From contig JAHFDP010000025.1 of the NCBI GenBank assembly GCA_023248955.1, forward strand, positions 1 to 49,151: DNA of 49,151 nt, given 5' to 3'. Every line of letters begins with the position of its first letter. The first letter of the stretch is position 1. The notes under the pieces are model-generated. The model had not been told where the DNA came from, did no database searches, and worked only from the letters and a program-made list of their open reading frames with translations. Source of the stretch: Deltaproteobacteria bacterium (GTDB lineage: Bacteria > Myxococcota > Myxococcia > Myxococcales > JAHFDP01). The position numbers and the translations under genes are program-made. Of the stretch, positions 9,356-19,800 are shown piece after piece.

Positions 9356-10597
9356 ATGGCCACGCCCTTGCGTTCATCCACCCTTTTTCTCTCCACGCTT
9401 CTCTCGACAGCGGCATTCGCCGAGGCGCCAGCCGCCGATTCCAAGAGCGACGCCGAGGTGCAAAAGGCGTTGCAGGCCGATCAGCAAGCGCAACAAGCGG
9501 CTCAGCCTGCCGCGGCGCCACCGGCGATGTCGCTCGGACCGCGCGGCACGCAGAGCCTCAATCCCGATCTTTCGCTCATCGGTGATTTCGCCGCGGCGGC
9601 GTTCAGCGATCCCGCGCCACCGCAGCTTGGCGGGCACGATCCGCACGGCAACGGATTTCAGATGCAGGCGCTCGAAATGACCCTGGGGGCGTCGGTCGAT
9701 CCCTATTTGCGAATGGACACCAACATCGCCTTTTCCATCAACGGCGTGGAAATCGAAGAGGCCTACGCCACGAGCTTGGCGCTCCCGCTCAATTTACAAA
9801 TTCGCGCCGGACAGTTCTTGAATAGATTTGGTCGCATCAACACCATGCATCCGCACACCTGGGACTTCGTTGATCAGCCCGTGGTGATGGGAAAATTCCT
9901 CGGCGGCGACGGCAACCGGGGGCGTGGTTTCGAGACGTCCGCGCTGCTCTCGTTCGTGCCCTGGTACACCGAGGTCGTCGTTTCGGCGATGAGCGCCGGC
10001 GTGCCCGGCGAAGACGAGCGCAGCTTCTTGGGCCAATCGGGAAAGCTCGTGGCCTCGCCGCTCGATCTACTTTACATGGGCGCGCTCAAGCAGTTCTTTC
10101 CTATTGCGGATGACGTCTCGCTGGCCTGGGGACTCTCCACGTTGTCCGGTCCCAACGATTTCGGTTTGCACGGACGCACCGAGATCTACGGCACCGATAT
10201 CTATTTAAAATATCGACCGGTCGGTGAAGCGTCCTCCACCATTGTCTCGCTCACGGTAGAAGCGCTGATACGCCGCCGCCATGCGCTGGACGGCCTCAAC
10301 GCCGAGCTTGTCGACGCCGGCGGTTACGCGCAACTCTTCTGGCGCTGGGCGCAGGAGTGGGGCGGGGCGATTCGCGGCGACTACGTCAGCGGCCTCAGCG
10401 GCGATCCGCTCGACTCCGATTGGGCGCTCGCTCGCTCGCGCGTCTCCGCGTCGATCACGTTTTGGCCCAGCGAATTTTCGCGCGTCCGGTTGCAAGCCAA
10501 CTACGATCGCCCGCAGGCCGACGCGGTGCCTCCCGTCACCTCCGTCATTCTGGCGTTTGAATTCGCCGCCGGCGCGCATGGCGCCCATCAATTCTAA
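9356..10597 (+). CDS. Outer-membrane protein of a zinc/manganese uptake operon
   Basis: The 413-residue protein begins with a clear Sec signal peptide (STLFLSTLLSTAAFAEA) and an Ala/Gln-rich linker. The rest is typical of an outer-membrane beta barrel: alternating polar and hydrophobic strands, many aromatic girdle residues, the phrases LQIRAGQFLNRFGRINTMHPHTWDF and FLGGDGNRGRG, and a C-terminal strand rich in Phe. A His-rich tail (HGAHQF) ends it. It is 12 bp upstream of a metal-binding lipid-free periplasmic protein gene and clearly heads the operon, so passage or capture of the metal ion at the outer membrane is inferred. It has no TonB box or plug that I can see. No Zur-type operator was recognised upstream. 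Confidence 0.75.
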   Translation: MATPLRSSTLFLSTLLSTAAFAEAPAADSKSDAEVQKALQADQQAQQAAQPAAAPPAMSLGPRGTQSLNPDLSLIGDFAAAAFSDPAPPQLGGHDPHGNGFQMQALEMTLGASVDPYLRMDTNIAFSINGVEIEEAYATSLALPLNLQIRAGQFLNRFGRINTMHPHTWDFVDQPVVMGKFLGGDGNRGRGFETSALLSFVPWYTEVVVSAMSAGVPGEDERSFLGQSGKLVASPLDLLYMGALKQFFPIADDVSLAWGLSTLSGPNDFGLHGRTEIYGTDIYLKYRPVGEASSTIVSLTVEALIRRRHALDGLNAELVDAGGYAQLFWRWAQEWGGAIRGDYVSGLSGDPLDSDWALARSRVSASITFWPSEFSRVRLQANYDRPQADAVPPVTSVILAFEFAAGAHGAHQF

Positions 10598-10609
10598 GGA
10601 AATAACAAA

Positions 10610-11524
10610 ATGTCAATTCAACGATTCTTGACTTTTTGTGCAGTGGCCCTGGCGATCGCGCCGCTGGCCGCGCAGGCCAAGGTCCGCATCGTGGTCACGG
10701 TGACCGATCTCGGTGCCATCGCGCAGGAAGTTGCGGGCGACAACGGTGCGGTGACCGTGTTGGCCCGCCCGACGCAGGATCCCCATTTCGTCGATGCGCG
10801 GCCCAACCTGATGATCGATTTGAACCGCGCCGACGCGCTGGTCCTCATCGGCGCTGACTTGGAGGTGGGCTGGCTTCCCGTTCTGCTGCGTGGCGCGCGC
10901 AACGAAAAAATTCTCAGCGGCCAGCCGGGCTACATCGACGCTTCGTCGTTCGTTCCACTCAAGGAAGTGCCCACCGCCAAGATCGAACGCTCCATGGGCG
11001 ACATTCACCCGAGCGGCAACCCGCACATCACCACCGATCCGACCAACGCGCCGCTGATCGCGCGGGGCCTGGCCGAGCGGTTGGCCACAATCGATGTGGC
11101 GAACGCCGCGGTCTATCGCGCCAACGCCGAAAAGTTCGCCGCCGCTACGAATGCACGCATCGCTACGTGGAAGGCCGCGCTGGCGCCGTACAAGGGCACG
11201 CCAGCCATCACTTACCACCGCTCTTGGATCTACTTCACCGACTTCGCGGGTCTCGAAGAGGCCGGCACCGTCGAGCCGAAACCGGGCATTCCGCCGAACG
11301 CCAAGCACGTCGCCGATCTCATCGCGCTCATTCGTGTGCGGCACATTCCGCTGGTGTTGCAAGAGTCTTGGTACGGCTCGGCCACCAGCGAAATCGTGGC
11401 GCGTGAGACGGGTGCCAAGCTGGTGGTGGTGCCCGGCATGGCGCGCGAAGGGCAGCCCTATCTCGAGCACATCGACGAAGTGGTGAAGGCCACCGTGGCG
11501 GCACTGGCGAGCAAAAAGACGTGA
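10610..11524 (+). CDS. Metal ABC transporter substrate-binding protein (cluster A-I)
   Basis: This 304-residue periplasmic protein of the ZnuA/TroA family captures Zn2+ or Mn2+ and hands it to the permease. A signal peptide (LTFCAVALAIAPLAAQA) is followed by two lobes. The usual metal ligands appear as His59 (PTQDPHFVD), His139 (GNPHITTDP) and His203 (ITYHRSW), with an acidic position expected near the C-terminus. The long His/Asp-rich loop common in ZnuA is absent, so the metal cannot be named with certainty; three His ligands favour zinc. An AAGGAA ribosome binding site precedes the ATG. The 3' end overlaps the ATPase gene by four bases (GTGA). Confidence 0.9.
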   Translation: MSIQRFLTFCAVALAIAPLAAQAKVRIVVTVTDLGAIAQEVAGDNGAVTVLARPTQDPHFVDARPNLMIDLNRADALVLIGADLEVGWLPVLLRGARNEKILSGQPGYIDASSFVPLKEVPTAKIERSMGDIHPSGNPHITTDPTNAPLIARGLAERLATIDVANAAVYRANAEKFAAATNARIATWKAALAPYKGTPAITYHRSWIYFTDFAGLEEAGTVEPKPGIPPNAKHVADLIALIRVRHIPLVLQESWYGSATSEIVARETGAKLVVVPGMAREGQPYLEHIDEVVKATVAALASKKT

Positions 11525-12273
11525 CCGGGCCGCTGCTCACCTGCACGAATCTCGAGGTCGGCTACGGCGGGCAGGCCATTCTGCCGCGCATCACGCTGTC
11601 CATTTCGCCGGGCGAATTGTGGGCGGTGGTTGGCGTGAATGGATCCGGCAAGACAACCTGGATGCGCACGGTGCTGGGACTCGACGCGCCAGTGAGCGGT
11701 ACCACGCAGATCTCACCGGAGACGCGGCCTGCCTACGTTCCGCAGATGAACGCGCTCGATCCAATTTTTCCGATTCGCGTGAAAGATCTGGTGCGCATGG
11801 GCCGCCAGCGCAGCGGGCACTATTTGGGTCGCGGCAGTGCGGAAGATGAGCAGGCGTGTCGCGAAGCGCTGCGCCGCGTGCGCGCGGAAAATTTGTGGGA
11901 CCGCGCCTTTCGCGATCTCTCGGGTGGGCAGAAACAGCGGACGCTGCTCGCGCGCGCGCTGGCCTCGGGTGCGCAACTTTTTTTCCTCGACGAGCCGACC
12001 AGCGGTCTCGATCGCCAAACCGAATCCGACGTGTTCGAATTGATCGGCGCGCTGCGCAGCCAGCCGGGCGCGGCGGTGGTGCTGATCACGCACCATTTGC
12101 AGGTCCTGCGCGGTCTGGCCGATCGCGCGTTGCTCCTCGACCGCGAACAGATGCACGTGGAGACCGGCCCCGCCGCGGACGTTATGAAAAGCGATTCGTT
12201 TTTGCAGGTGTTCGGTGATTTGTCGCAGATGCATGTGCATGCACCGGTGCAGTCGCCCAGTGGAGCAACGTGA
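11521..12273 (+). CDS. Metal ABC transporter ATP-binding protein
   Basis: The 250-residue ATPase subunit is of the ZnuC/MntB type. It shows the Walker A motif GVNGSGKT near residue 40, a Q-loop (YVPQMNALDP), the ABC signature LSGGQKQRTLLARAL, Walker B LFFLDEPTSGLD, and the switch histidine in LITHH. It starts with GTG, overlapping the stop of the binding-protein gene by four bases, and its own stop overlaps the permease start. The three cytoplasmic/periplasmic parts are therefore probably translationally coupled. Confidence 0.93.
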   Translation: MTGPLLTCTNLEVGYGGQAILPRITLSISPGELWAVVGVNGSGKTTWMRTVLGLDAPVSGTTQISPETRPAYVPQMNALDPIFPIRVKDLVRMGRQRSGHYLGRGSAEDEQACREALRRVRAENLWDRAFRDLSGGQKQRTLLARALASGAQLFFLDEPTSGLDRQTESDVFELIGALRSQPGAAVVLITHHLQVLRGLADRALLLDREQMHVETGPAADVMKSDSFLQVFGDLSQMHVHAPVQSPSGAT

Positions 12274-13178
12274 TGTCGGACGCGCCCGCACTCAGCGATC
12301 TTCTCGCCAATCTGCCGCTCTTTCGCGACGCGCTCTTGTGCGCGCTCTTGGCCGGCGCGCTGCTCGGCTTCCTCGGCGTTTACGTCGTCCTTCGCCGCAT
12401 GGTCTTCGCCAGCGCGGCGATTTCACAGGGCGCGGCGCTCGGCGTGGCGCTTTCGTTTCTCATGGAAATCGTTTTCACCTTCGGCGAGCACACGGCGCGC
12501 CACATCGAAGGCGCCGAGAGCGCAGTCGGTTTGCGATCGTTTCTTTTCGATCCGATTCTCTGGGCCGTTGCCTGCGGTCTGCTCACCACGCTCGTTCTGA
12601 CCGCCGACCCGACGCGCTTTCGACTCACGCGCGAATCCTTGCTGGGCCTGACTTATCTCTTCACCGGCGCGGGCGCGGTGATCGTCGGACAAAAAATTAC
12701 GCAGGAGTCGCACGACATCAATTCGATTCTTTTCGGCTCCGCGGTGGTGGTGCGCCAGATCGATCTGGTCATGGTCGCCGGCGCCACGGTGGTGATTCTC
12801 GCGGTGCAGATGGTCGTGCTGCGCGCGACGGTGTTTGCGTCCTACGATGCGGCGGGCGCGCGCGTGGCGGGGCTACCGGTGACGCGGCTCAACGCGATTC
12901 TTTTTGTGTCGATAGGTCTCGCCGTCGCGCTGGCGACCCGTGCACTGGGCGCGTTGCCGGTCTTCGGATTTTCCGTGTTGCCCGCCATGGCCGCGCTGAC
13001 GCTTTCCAACCGCCTCGGCGTGGTCTTCGCGCTAGCGGCAACGCTGGGCGCGCTCTGCGGTGTCGGCGGTTACGCCATTGCGTTTGTGCTCAATCTTTCG
13101 GTGGGCGCCACGCAGACCGCGACGATGGTGGGCGTGCTGCTCGTCGCGTTGGCGTATCGGGCGGTGCGACGGCGGTAG
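12273..13178 (+). CDS. Metal ABC transporter permease (ABC-3 family)
   Basis: The 301-residue inner-membrane protein of the ZnuB/MntC family has about eight hydrophobic segments. Family features include the early ALLAGALLGFLGVYVVLRRMVFASAAISQGAALG region and the late ALGALPVFGFSVLPAMAAL segment. The ATG at 12273 overlaps the ATPase stop (TGATG); a GTG three bases earlier is an alternative start. This is the last gene of the operon. No terminator hairpin with a T-run follows; the next 600 bp contain only gene remnants. Confidence 0.92.
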   Translation: MSDAPALSDLLANLPLFRDALLCALLAGALLGFLGVYVVLRRMVFASAAISQGAALGVALSFLMEIVFTFGEHTARHIEGAESAVGLRSFLFDPILWAVACGLLTTLVLTADPTRFRLTRESLLGLTYLFTGAGAVIVGQKITQESHDINSILFGSAVVVRQIDLVMVAGATVVILAVQMVVLRATVFASYDAAGARVAGLPVTRLNAILFVSIGLAVALATRALGALPVFGFSVLPAMAALTLSNRLGVVFALAATLGALCGVGGYAIAFVLNLSVGATQTATMVGVLLVALAYRAVRRR

Positions 13179-13192
13179 GTGTCGCACGGTTG

Positions 13193-13300
13193 TCACTTCC
13201 ACTCGCCATCGAGCGCCTTTTCCATCCAGATAGAACTGACGCGCATTCCGTTCTTTTTCGCGTATTCGTTGAGCCGGAAATCCACAGTTGCCGTGGAACC
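13193..13300 (-). pseudogene. Possible C-terminal gene fragment, unidentified
   Basis: Read on the minus strand, about 30 codons ending at a stop at 13193 look protein-like (FRLNEYAKKNGMRV, then SSIWMEKALDGEW), while the sequence upstream of them does not. There is no start or ribosome binding site. It may be the tail of a lost gene. The next 500 bp also contain remnants, which supports decay of this stretch. I cannot name the family. Confidence 0.25.
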
Positions 13301-13393
13301 GAGACGGTCGAACGTGGGCCGGCTACGAGGCGCGGACGAGGAGCCCCCGGAGGCGCACTTTTCGGTGCGCTGAGGAGGCACCGGAGGAGCCCG

Positions 13394-13654
13394 CTATGTG
13401 ATCGGGCGCTTCCAGCGCCACCAATCGGGCCGGCCGCGCTTTCAATATGCGCGGCAAGCACTGAAGCGGCCGGCCCGCGATCGGCCGTCGTAGGTAACGG
13501 CAATTGTGGTTTTCCGATTGAAGACGCCGATCTCGCGAAACCCGAATTTGCGATGGAGCGCCACCGAAGCGTCGTTCGGTAAAGCGATTCCTTTAACAGC
13601 TCGGTGAAGATTCTCGCCCTTCAGCCGCTCGAAGAGGGCGCAGTAGATCGAAGC
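13394..13654 (-). pseudogene. GNAT acetyltransferase remnant, disrupted
   Basis: The minus strand from 13648 reads IYCALFERLKGENLHRAVKG, then IALPNDASVALHRKFGFREIGVFNR. This is the typical acetyl-CoA-binding and C-terminal part of phosphinothricin-type GNAT acetyltransferases. The frame then degenerates and meets a stop. The expected last residues (DWWRWKRPI, like WDVxWYERPL) reappear in another frame and end at a TAG at 13394. Between the two halves lies a GC-rich inverted repeat of about 50 bp. The 5' half of the gene is absent, being cut where the repeated glyoxalase-like fragment begins (about 13642). The gene is truncated and broken; the enzyme is not made. Confidence 0.6.
13427..13476. 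repeat. Inverted repeat interrupting the GNAT remnant
   Basis: Arms GGGCCGGCCG(CG)CTT and AAGCGGCCGGCCC enclose about 22 nt; the left arm has a two-base bulge. It lies at the point where the acetyltransferase homology changes frame, so it may be a small palindromic insertion. Confidence 0.5.
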
Positions 13655-13756
13655 CGTTCGGTGGCGGTGGCCGCACTCCAGCTCATTTTTATGTGAACAA
13701 TCCCACGGGGTACGAAATTGAAGTGGCCCGCTGGGACGAATACCGTATCCATTTTG
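13642..13756. repeat. RHS-flanking direct repeat, copy 1
   Basis: About 115 bp beginning AGTAGATCGAAGCCGTTC and ending ATCCATTTTG recurs in the same orientation at 20135-20246, after the RHS gene. By eye about nine in ten bases match. The two copies bracket about 6.4 kb that contains only the RHS gene. The sequence is the coding end of a glyoxalase-like gene. Confidence 0.85.
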
Positions 13757-13776
13757 CTCAGCTGGGCTTACGGTAA
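13684..13776 (+). pseudogene. Glyoxalase/VOC-family C-terminal fragment
   Basis: The frame reads HFYVNNPTGYEIEVARWDEY and stops at 13776. This is the final metal-binding strand region of vicinal-oxygen-chelate proteins (F-DP-GYEIEV, with the Glu ligand). No N-terminal part exists upstream, where the opposite strand carries the GNAT remnant. The stop lies 27 bp before the RHS start. Confidence 0.6.
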
Positions 13777-13803
13777 GATGGCGCCTTGAAAATCGGAGGC
13801 GTC

Positions 13804-16800
13804 ATGGTCCTGTCGCATCAGCGTGCGTTCGTCCTGGCCGTTTTCTTCCTGAGCGTCCAGGCGTGCCGTAAACCGTCGGGCGGTTCGCACCCGGGCGCGC
13901 CCGCGGACGCGGGCACGGACGCAGGATTCGATGCGGGTTCCAAAGACACGGTCGCGCCAACGTGGCCCAACGATGCTGGGCTGACCGTAACGACAAGTGG
14001 TCCCACGAGTGTCGAGCTCGCTTGGTCCGCGGCGGCGGATGACGTCGACGTGACGCATTACAAAGTAATACAGGATGATGTGCTGCGCCTCGAAGTCGAC
14101 GGCTCAACGAAAGGCATCCACGCTGGCGGATTCAAAGCAGGAAGCACGCACACGTTCGAAATCGAAGCTGGCGACGCGGCCGACAACTGGTCCTCGGGCG
14201 GCCCGAAGGCGACCGTAACGCTCCTTGTTCCGGATCCAAAAAATATTGCGCCGCCTGTCGCTCAGGGCGTTACGAGCACCCTGTTTGATTCCGCGTCCTT
14301 TCTCTTTACCGGCGACGATCCGCTTCAAGCGGGCGTCAAACCAGGCACCATCGAACCCACGCGCATTGCGCTCATTCGCGGCCATGTGATCGATCGCCAA
14401 GCACAGCCGATCGCCGGAGTGAACGTCAGCATCGCCGACCATTTGGAGCTCGGGCATGTCGCGAGCCGCAGCGACGGAAATTTCGAGTTGGCAGTCAACG
14501 GCGGAAGTCTGCTGCGCATTCATTTCGAGAAAGACGGCTACATCGCCTCGGAGCGGCAACTCGACGTCGCGTGGCAGACCTACCGCAATGCGCCCGACGT
14601 GGTCCTCGTTGCATACGACACACAGGTCTCAACCATCGATCTCGCGGCGTCGACGTCAGTGCAAACGGCGCGCGCCAGCGTGGTGTCGGACGTCGACGGC
14701 AGCCGCCAAGCGACGGTGCTCTTTCCCTCGGGCGCTGCCGCGGCCATGACGCTTCCGGACGGCTCCTCGAAAATGCTCTCCACGCTGCATGTACGCGCCA
14801 CGGAATTCACCGTCGGCGATTCGGGGCCCAACGCGATGCCCGGCACGCTTCCGCAAGACAGCGCTTACACGTACGCAGTCGAGCTCTCGGTGGACGAGGC
14901 CGTGGCCGTCGGTGCCAAGGACGTGGAATTTAGCCAGCCCGTCTATTTTTATCTCGAGAATTTCCTCGGGTATCCGGCAGGCGTGTCGGTGCCGATGGGT
15001 TACTACGATCACGCCAAGGGCGCCTGGATCGCCTCAGACAACGGGCTCATCATTGCAATACTAAGTATTACAAGTGGCCGCGCCGATCTCGACGTCGATG
15101 GGAGCGGGACGGTGGCCAACGCGCGCACGCTTGCGCTTTTGAACGTCACGGACGCCGAACGCGCGCAACTCGCGAGCCTTTACAAAGTGGGCCAGAGCCT
15201 GTGGCGCGCCCCGGTGCAGCACTTCTCCGAATGGGACGCCAACTGGGGCTGGGCGCCCGACTGTGAATTTTCCGAGTGCATTGCCAAGCCCCACATCGAC
15301 GATCCGCCGCTCGATGATCCCTGTCCCAACTGCGGTTCGCAGATCGACACCGAGAATCAAACGCTCGGGGAAGGGATCTCCATTCTGGGGACGCCGTTTC
15401 AATTGCGTTACATGAGCGATCGCGTGCCGGGGCACAAAGCCGATCGCTCGATCAACATCCGCCTCACCGGCGACCGCGTTCCCGCGAAATTGAAATCGGT
15501 GGCGTTGGAAGTTGAGATCGCCGGCCAGAAATTTTCGAGCGCCTATTCGCCGGTAGCTAACGCCGTGGTCAATGTTCCGTGGGACGGGAAAGACGTCTTT
15601 GGCCGCGCACTGCAAGGACGGCAGCCCGTTTCTGTCCGCGTTGGCAACGTGTTTCCCATGGTGCGCGTGCCGATTTCGCAATTTGGCTATCGCGGAAATG
15701 GATTGGCGCTGATTACGCCCCAAACCAACGAGCGATCGGTGCGCAATTCGCTCACCGTCTGGAAGGAGACGACCACCTCGATCGGCGGCCTCGACGCACG
15801 GACGGAGGGACTTGGAGGATGGACGCTCAACGTTCATCACGTTTACGATCCCGTGGGCAAGACGCTCTTTCTGGGCGACGGAAGTAAACGCACTGCCGAA
15901 AACATGAACGCGGCGGTGACGACCTTCGCTGGAACGGGCACAGGGTGCGACTCCGGTTCCTGCGGTGAAGGAGGCGCAGCCACCAGCGCGCTGATGACGA
16001 CGCCCTCGCGCGTGGCGGTCGCTTCGGACGGCGCGGTGTTCATCCTCATCCAAGGCAACGGCGGCTACGTGATTCGGCGCGTCGACCGCCAGGGCATCAT
16101 CACGACGATCACAGGTCTCGGCACGGACCGCGGTGACGGCCCCGTTGCCACGCGCGCGCTCAAGGGAATCACCGACATGGTCATTGCACCTGACGACAGT
16201 CTTTACGTTTGCGATTGGGAAAACAACCGCGTCCAGCGCGTCGTGCCCGACGGCAATGTGACGACGGTCGCGGGAACCGGAGTGCGGGGATTTTCCGGCG
16301 ACGGCGGGCCAGCCACGTCGGCGCAACTCGCCGCGCCACGCGGAATTGCCCTGGGCAGCGATGGTAGTCTCTACATCGCGGAAGAAAGCAACAGCCGCGT
16401 GCGGCGCGTGACGCCGGACGGCAAGATCACCACCGTTGCAGGCAGCGGTGGCGACTGCGCCTACTGGTCTGGCTGTGGTGACGGTGGCGCGGCCACCAGC
16501 GCGGACCTCGGCAGCGCGGAGTACGTGGCCGTCGCGCCCGACGGCGCGCTCTACATCTTGGGGAACTCCGGCCAGAAGTTGCGGCGCGTGGGCATCGACG
16601 GAATCATCAACACGATTGGTAACGTTCCGGGATCCAACGGCGGTTACGGCGACGGCGCGGATCTCGCGCACACGCAGATCTCGTCGATCAAAGACATGAA
16701 GTTTGGTCGCGAAGGAAGCTTCTACTTTTCCACTTCCGATGGTGCCCACGATTTCGTTCGTCGCGTCGACTTGCAGGGAATTGTCACCACGATCGTTGGC

Positions 16801-19800
16801 GTCGGCAACGCGGGATTCAACGGCGACGGCGGTGCGGCGACTCAAACCTCGCTCGACTCCAATCAGGGTTTCGCGCTAGCGCCCGATGGAAGCCTCTACA
16901 TCGCCGATCGTGGCAACGCGCGGGTACGTCGCGTGGCGGCGCCATTGCCGGGCTTGACGCAGGACAAGTTGGTGGTGGCCTCCGACGACGGGATGTTGCT
17001 TCACCAATTCGATGCGCGCGGCCGACACCTCGCCACCGTAAGCACGCTCACCGGTGCGACGATGCTGAAATTTGGATACGACCAGTTTGGACTGGTCTCG
17101 ACCATCACTGACGCCGATGGCGCGATCACCACGATCGCGCGGCCACAACCGGGAAGCGTGGTTTTTACCGCGCGGTATGGGCAACAGACGACGCTGCAAA
17201 TCGGTGCCGATGGCTACCTCATCAGTGCGACGTCGGAGGCGGGGAAGATCGCGACGAGCTACGCGGCCGACGGGCTTTTAACGAGCATGACGGAGCCCGG
17301 CGGCGGGGTGCATCTTTTCACGTACGACGCCCAAGGCCGTTTGCTCTCCGACGCGGCGCCAGGCGGCGCCACGAAGACACTTGAGCGCACTGGGAACGGC
17401 AGCGGCCACGCAGTCAGCGTGACGACCGCGCTCGGGCTCAAGACGACCTACGCCACGCAGTCGATCCCCGGAGGAGGCCAGAAGCGAAGCATCACCACGC
17501 CGGAAGGGCTCATCACGAGCGGAATGGACAACGGAAACTTCTCGACAATCACGGCTCTGGACGGAACGGTTGTGACTTCCACGAGCAGCGCCGATCCACG
17601 ATTCGGTGTGCAGGCGGCCTACCCCACGAGTCGGTCGCACACGTTGCCGAGCGGTTTGACGCGCACGGTGACCCAGAAGCGTGCGGTGACGCTGACCGAC
17701 CCAATCGATCCATTGAGCCTTGCGACCTTCACCTCGACGACAACCACCGCCGACGGTCGCGTCTGGACGGAGACCGATTCAGCGACGGCCAAGGCGGGAA
17801 AGATCACCGCGCTCACGACCACGCAAACCAGCCCGCTCGGAAGGGTGGCGAAACGCGTGAGGGATCAGCAGGGCAATCTGTCGGAAATCGACCCGCCAGG
17901 CGGGGCGCCGCTGGTTTTTCAATATGACCAGAATGGCCGAATCTCCACGGTGACGCGGGGGAACTCGAGCGCTGCCCGGTCGTCCTCGTTTGCCTACGGG
18001 CAAGATGGATTGCAGGCTTCGATGATCGATCCACTTGGCAATACGGTGACGCTCAAGCGGGACGCAGCGGGGCGGGTCACGCAGCAGACGCTCGCAGATG
18101 GCCGGACTGTTTCGGCCGAATACGACGCGATGGGAAACAAGACGTCGCTGACGTCGCCCGGAAAGACGGTCCATCGATTCCAATATTCGCCGACCAGTCA
18201 ATTAACGGGTTATTCGAATGGCGATTCATCCACGAAAATAAGCTACGACGCCGATCGACGGCCGGTTCAATATACGCGCGCCGACGGGAAAGTCATTTCG
18301 CTGACGTATGACTCCGGCGGGAACCTGGGATCCATGCAGACGGCGGCAGGAAAGACGTCTTATGTGTATTCGCAAACGACGGGCCTGCTTTCTCGATTAA
18401 TAGGTCCGGACAGTGAGACCATTTCGATAACGTATGACGGCGATTTGCGAAGCGACGTAACCTGGGCGGGTGACGTTTTCGGGACCGTGCACCGCGACTA
18501 CGACAACTCTTTTCGGCTCACCGCGCTTCAGGTCAATGGTGTTGAGGTGGCGAAGTACACGTATGACGGCGATGGTCTGATGACGCAAGCGGGGGCAATG
18601 ACGCTCGCTTATGACCCGACGAGCGCAAGGCTTTCCGGGACCGTGCTTCAGAACGTCTCCACGGCGTTTGCTTATGATTCGTTTGGAGATCTCTCGAATG
18701 ATGCAGTTCGTTATTCGAATAACGCGATATATGCGCTGGATTTTCAGCGGGACAACCTGGGACGAATCAAGCACCGCGTGGAAACGATCGCTTCGCAGGC
18801 GCACACATATGATTACAGCTACAACGCCGCGGGGTGGCTAACCGACGTCAAAAAGGATGGCGCAGCGGCGGAGAATTACACCTACGACGCCAATGGAAAT
18901 CGGACGGACAACGTCGCCCTTTATAACGCTCAGGATCAATTGCTTAGCGACAAAAGGGCGACCTACACCTATTCAGCCAACGGCGAGTTGACCAAGAAGA
19001 CCAGCGCTTCCGGAACGACCACCTACGGGTACGACGCTTTTGGGTTGCTGACCAGCATGGTTGCTCCGGACGGGACGAAATCGGAATTCATGTTCGATGC
19101 TGCCGGGGAGCTTCTGGGCATTAAGCAAAAAGGCGCCTGGAAGCAAAAATTCATCTATCGAAGTTGGTTGCAGCCTATCGCGCAGCTGGACGACAGCGGA
19201 AAGGTCATAACGACGTTTATCTACGTGGGTGGTTCTAATATTCCGGCTTATATGGTGAAAAATGCGGCGACCTATCGATTGATTACCGATCAGCTGGGTA
19301 GCATTCGGCTGGTTGTTGATGTAGCCAGCGGGACTGTGGCGCAGCAAATCGACTACGACACCTGGGGGCAGGTGACCTCCGATACCAATCCGGGGTTCCA
19401 GCCCTTTGGATTTGCCGGAGGCTTTTATGACCAGGGGACCGGGCTCTTGTTTTTTGGCGCCCGGAGTTACGATCCGTCGATCGGTCGATGGATGTCGCCG
19501 GATCCGCTCGGCGTGAATGGCGAAGAAAGCGTTTATGTTTATGTTCACAACGATCCAGTTAATAACGTCGACCCAACGGGATTGACGCCAGTTATCGTCG
19601 GCAATCAGATAACTTTTAATAAGGAGTGGGTCGAAAAGGGGGAAATAAAAAGTATCGCTGCGCAAAATCCGTTCGGTGACGCGCTTATTCTTAATAGCCA
19701 CGGAAAGCGGGGCGGGCTTGCGGTGGACGCCGACGGCAGCGACGAAAGCAGCGGGACGGCGAGGGAAATTCAGGTGGTGGCCGGCCGTAAATTTACGGAT

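Noticed and set aside
13427-13520. Integron attC site
   Set aside because: The palindrome lacks paired RYYYAAC and GTTRRRY ends, and no integrase or cassette array is present.
12215-13582. Open frame of 455 codons overlapping the permease gene
   Set aside because: Arg/Gly/His-rich shadow of the permease and the remnant region; the permease frame has clear membrane segments.
15061-16845. Antisense open frame of 594 codons inside the RHS gene
   Set aside because: Composition follows the sense codons in reverse; no motif or start signal.
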